From the NCBI GenBank assembly GCA_913055645.1, contig CAJXLC010000018.1, forward strand, positions 1-41,155: DNA of 41,155 bases, read 5' to 3'. Below, piece by piece: positions 38,212 to 41,155 of this stretch; position 1 is the first letter of the stretch; each line of letters starts with the position of its first letter. A program made the translations under genes and the position numbers. The DNA is from an uncultured Pseudomonadota bacterium. GTDB lineage: Bacteria; Pseudomonadota; Zetaproteobacteria; Mariprofundales; Mariprofundaceae. Under the pieces are notes generated by a model. That model saw only the letters and a list, made by a program, of their open reading frames with translations, ran no database searches and had not been told where the DNA came from.

Positions 38212-38457
38212 GATAACGCGGCGACGCAGCCTAGCGAAAATGAATGAAGTTCTCTACCCATTTGAGATAAATCGCGATAATTTTTTATATGTGATGTTAA
38301 ATTTGTAAGTAAAGCGAATTGTTATGCTGACGGATGTGTCATGTTCGTGTACATTTGCAGGCACTTTGAAGAGATAACGGCATGCCCGATATTTTCATTG
38401 TAAGTGTTTCGTATCAAGCTCAATAGTTTTTATCTATTTAAGTATAAGGGGAGTTGT

Positions 38458-40632
38458 ATGCAAGGTCTTTCATCACAGTCTTGGGAAATTATTGAGGCAC
38501 GCAGTTATGATCCATTTGCATATTTAGGAAGGCATGAGCTTGCAGACGGTGCAATCGTTGTCCGCGCATTTAAACCTAGGGCTGAAAAAATGTGGTTGTT
38601 GAGCGGTAAATCAAAGACCTTGATGCCGCGTATTGAAGGTACTGATATTTTTGAACTGTTATGGAAGAAGGGCAGCTTTGATGCTGCTTATCATTTCCGC
38701 ATTGAAAATGCTGATGGGCATAGCTGGGAAGAAGAAGATGTTTATCGTTTTTCGCCATTTTTGGGTGATATGGATTTACACTTGATGGGCGAAGGCAATC
38801 ATTTTGAAAAGTATAAAATGATGGGTGCGCACGTGCGTGAACACGAGGGTATTTCAGGTGTTAGTTTTGCTGTTTGGGCTCCCAATGCCAGCCGTGTTTC
38901 TGTTGTGGGTAACTTTAACCATTGGGATGGTCGTGAGCATACGATGCGTTTGCGTGGATCTTCGGGGATTTGGGAAATGTTTATTCCAAGCCTTTGTGAA
39001 AGTGAAGTATATAAATTTGAAATTCGCACACAAAGTGGTGAATTATTAGAAAAAACTGACCCGTATGCACAACAAATGGAATTGCGCCCCAATACAGCCA
39101 GTGTTGTTCATAACTGTAAGAAATATGTGTGGAATGATGCTGGATGGATGAAAAAACGCCCTGAAAAACAGGCATTGGATCAGCCCATGTCTATTTATGA
39201 GGTGCATTTAGGATCTTGGCGTAGGGCAGGGGAAGATTATTTAAGTTATCGCGATTCTGCGCATCAGATGGTCGAATATTGCCAATGGATGGGTTATACG
39301 CATATTGAATTAATGCCCATTACAGAGCATCCGTTTGATGGCTCTTGGGGTTATCAGGTGGTGGGATATTTTGCGCCGACCAGTCGCTTTGGCAGCCCTG
39401 ATGATTTCCGTTATTTTGTCGATTATTGTCATCAACATGGTATTGGCGTGTTGCTCGATTGGGTTCCTGCACATTTTCCTAAAGATTCTCATGGCTTGGC
39501 GCGTTTTGATGGTACAGCACTTTATGAACATGAAGACCCACGCTTGGGCGAGCATAAGGATTGGGGAACCTATATTTTTAACTTCGGTCGCAATGAAGTA
39601 CGAAATTTCTTGATTGCTTCGGCTTTATTTTGGCTGGATGAGTTTCATATTGATGGTTTGCGTGTGGATGCTGTGGCATCGATGTTATATTTGGATTATT
39701 CACGTGAAGAAGGTGAATGGATGCCCAATAAATATGGTGGGCGCGAGAATTTAGAGGCTGTGGAGTTCTTAAAACAATTCAATACATTGGTGCATGAGCG
39801 TCATCCAGGTGCGGTTACCATGGCTGAGGAGTCAACCTCATGGCCTATGGTATCAAAACCTATTTATCTAGGTGGTTTGGGTTTTACCATGAAATGGAAC
39901 ATGGGTTGGATGAATGACACATTGACTTATTTTGAAAATGAGCCGATTCATCGTCAATACCATCATCATCAACTGACGTTCTCGCTTGTTTATGCACACA
40001 CTGAAAACTTCATTCTACCATTTTCACATGATGAAATAGTACATGGCAAAGGCTCAATGCCAGATAAAATGCCTGGTGATGATTGGCAGAAATTTGCCAA
40101 CTTACGCTTGCTGTATGGTTATATGATGACCCACCCTGGCAAAAAATTACAAATGATGGGAATGGAATTTGGTCAATGGCCAGAGTGGAGTGAAGATGTC
40201 TCTCTTGCATGGGATCAATCAAACTTTATGCCACATCGTGGTTTACAATTGATGATGCGAGATATGAATCATGTTTATCAAAATACACCTGCTTTATACG
40301 AAGTGGACTTTGATGGTCATGGTTTTGAGTGGTTGGATTGTGATGATGCGGAACAGTCATTGTTAAGTTATGCCCGCCGAGATAAAAATGGAGGCACGGT
40401 TTTTGTGGTATTAAATTTAACGCCTGTACCGCGTCATGATTACCGCTTGGGTGTCTTTGAAGCAGGTGTTTATCAGGAAATCATGAATACCGATGCAGTA
40501 ACGTATGGTGGCTCAGATATGAACAATGCTGGTGATGTGATGAGTGAGAAGGTCGCAGCAATGGGTAAAGAACATTCATTATCGATTCATTTGCCACCGC
40601 TTTCATGTTTGGTCTTTGCCCTTAAAGCATAA
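38458..40632 (+). CDS. glgB: 1,4-alpha-glucan branching enzyme
   Basis: GlgB makes the alpha-1,6 branches of glycogen. From the ATG at 38458 (AAGGGGAG upstream) it has 724 residues, close to E. coli GlgB. It contains an N-terminal carbohydrate-binding fold ('[20 protein letters not shown]') and a GH13 barrel. The nucleophile is the Asp of '[16 protein letters not shown]', the acid is the Glu of '[10 protein letters not shown]', and the third carboxylate is in '[13 protein letters not shown]'. An upstream in-frame ATG at 38404 has no ribosome site. No other glycogen genes are in the window. Confidence 0.96.
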   Translation: MQGLSSQSWEIIEARSYDPFAYLGRHELADGAIVVRAFKPRAEKMWLLSGKSKTLMPRIEGTDIFELLWKKGSFDAAYHFRIENADGHSWEEEDVYRFSPFLGDMDLHLMGEGNHFEKYKMMGAHVREHEGISGVSFAVWAPNASRVSVVGNFNHWDGREHTMRLRGSSGIWEMFIPSLCESEVYKFEIRTQSGELLEKTDPYAQQMELRPNTASVVHNCKKYVWNDAGWMKKRPEKQALDQPMSIYEVHLGSWRRAGEDYLSYRDSAHQMVEYCQWMGYTHIELMPITEHPFDGSWGYQVVGYFAPTSRFGSPDDFRYFVDYCHQHGIGVLLDWVPAHFPKDSHGLARFDGTALYEHEDPRLGEHKDWGTYIFNFGRNEVRNFLIASALFWLDEFHIDGLRVDAVASMLYLDYSREEGEWMPNKYGGRENLEAVEFLKQFNTLVHERHPGAVTMAEESTSWPMVSKPIYLGGLGFTMKWNMGWMNDTLTYFENEPIHRQYHHHQLTFSLVYAHTENFILPFSHDEIVHGKGSMPDKMPGDDWQKFANLRLLYGYMMTHPGKKLQMMGMEFGQWPEWSEDVSLAWDQSNFMPHRGLQLMMRDMNHVYQNTPALYEVDFDGHGFEWLDCDDAEQSLLSYARRDKNGGTVFVVLNLTPVPRHDYRLGVFEAGVYQEIMNTDAVTYGGSDMNNAGDVMSEKVAAMGKEHSLSIHLPPLSCLVFALKA

Positions 40633-40780
40633 CAATCACGCGGGTTTATTTATATGCATTGGATTGTTGACCTTGGTTCAAGAAGAGCAAGCTATATTGT
40701 TTGTATATGAAGGTTCATTAAGTCATAGGGCAATGAAATAATAACCTGAAAAGTAAGGTGTGCTGTGCTAGCATAATGGC
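40633..40780. other. Intergenic region before the antiporter gene
   Basis: This 148-base gap has no gene and no clear terminator for glgB. CATAAT (40772-40777), just ahead of the antiporter ATG, is too close to the start to serve as a normal -10. Confidence 0.35.
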
Positions 40781-41155
40781 ATGCCACCTTTTATTGAAAT
40801 AGAGTCACAAGGCTCGGTTGTTTTTACCATGTTTCTTATTTTTTTCGGTGCTGCAATTTTGGCAACGTTGGCATTGTATGCGCGACAAGCTATTTTGGTG
40901 AGCTACATTGCGTTGGGTGTGTTGTTGGGTCCTATGGTGCTGGATTGGGTGGATAATGCGCTTCTGGTCAAACAAATTTCAGATATTGGTATTATGTTCT
41001 TGTTGTTTTTGCTCGGCATGAATCTTCCGCCACAGAAATTAAAACAACTGCTTCGTGAAACAACACTCACTACCTTAATAAGTGCCATGCTCCTTATGCT
41101 TGTAGGCTTTATTGTGGCTTTTTCTTTTGGGTTCTCATGGTTTGAATCGTTGGTT
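40781..41155 (+). CDS. KefB/KefC-type cation:proton antiporter, N-terminal part (3' end outside window)
   Basis: The frame opens at ATG 40781 and runs to the window edge (125 residues seen). It begins MPPFIEIESQGSVVFTMFLI and has about four membrane segments with 'AILVSYIALGVLLGPMVL' and 'ISDIGIMFLLFLLGMNL', the CPA2 family pattern for the first helices of the Na/H-exchanger domain. The short soluble N-terminus is normal. Whether a RCK/TrkA-N domain follows, as in KefB and KefC, cannot be seen. Initiation is not supported by a strong ribosome site, so a nearby alternative start is possible. Confidence 0.85.
   Translation, partial: MPPFIEIESQGSVVFTMFLIFFGAAILATLALYARQAILVSYIALGVLLGPMVLDWVDNALLVKQISDIGIMFLLFLLGMNLPPQKLKQLLRETTLTTLISAMLLMLVGFIVAFSFGFSWFESLV

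Larger units (their letters stand above)
38082..38457. promoter_or_regulatory. gltB-glgB divergent intergenic region
   Basis: These 376 bases contain no gene. They include a 55-base nested hairpin (38113-38167), a 23-base near-palindrome (38189-38211), and the AAGGGGAG site of glgB (38446-38453). I looked for a -24/-12 sigma-54 element (TGGCAC-N5-TTGC type) on the gltB strand and saw none. Promoters for both genes must lie here but are not clear by eye. Confidence 0.5.

Overview
The window is one chromosomal segment of a Gram-negative proteobacterium with moderately low G+C. The evidence is a pcm-(yqaA-like)-nlpD-rpoS cluster, diaminopimelate genes (dapE, dapF), lipoprotein and envelope genes, and standard proteobacterial housekeeping genes. 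The mix of a gammaproteobacterial-type rpoS neighbourhood with betaproteobacterial-type neighbours (ygfZ next to a DUF4936-like gene; greA next to DUF4149; hisZ) would fit a deep proteobacterial lineage such as the Zetaproteobacteria. That placement is inference and was not tested by any search.

Layout. 3-404 is the 3' end of a DUF2130 gene. 670-4234 (+) carries pcm, a YqaA/DedA-like membrane protein, an NlpD-type LysM/M23 lipoprotein, the RpoS-type sigma factor and apt: a stress and stationary-phase block. 4413-8326 (+) holds tRNA-Arg(CCU), gyrA and serS. 8336-12514 (-) is a tight run ygfZ > DUF4936-like > dapE > queF > dapF > glutamine amidotransferase, with several 1-8 base overlaps. 12617-15402 has an orphan secreted protein, an unknown minus-strand gene, a divergent iron-type alcohol dehydrogenase and apaH. 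15613-20851 (+) is carB-greA-DUF4149-AI-2E transporter, with an attenuator-like leader before carB and no carA beside it. 20902-26048 (+) is serC, serA-hisZ and purA. 26078-26520 is a small membrane-protein gene broken by two frameshifts, followed by thiC, a CBS-domain protein flanked by two hairpin-type dispersed repeats, and tsaE.

30079-31777 is the clearest accessory island. Three minus-strand genes (a TetR-type regulator, an HPP-family membrane protein and a GIY-YIG nuclease-like protein) are organised like integron gene cassettes. An attC-like site starts 3 bases after the HPP stop, and the 7-base core at the start of each inferred cassette is the reverse complement of the one at its end. 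No integrase gene is visible. The TetR-HPP unit carries its own promoter and near-palindromic operators, and the GIY-YIG unit has its own near-leaderless promoter, so this looks like a self-regulated cassette pair parked at a chromosomal site.

32009-38081 (-) is gltB-gltD (ammonia assimilation). It diverges from glgB (glycogen branching) across a 376-base structured intergenic region. The window ends inside a KefB/KefC-type antiporter gene. Most genes are core metabolism and translation. The parts worth a second look are the cassette island, the carB and gltB leaders, the poly-G tract in front of rpoS and the altered metal site of the alcohol dehydrogenase.
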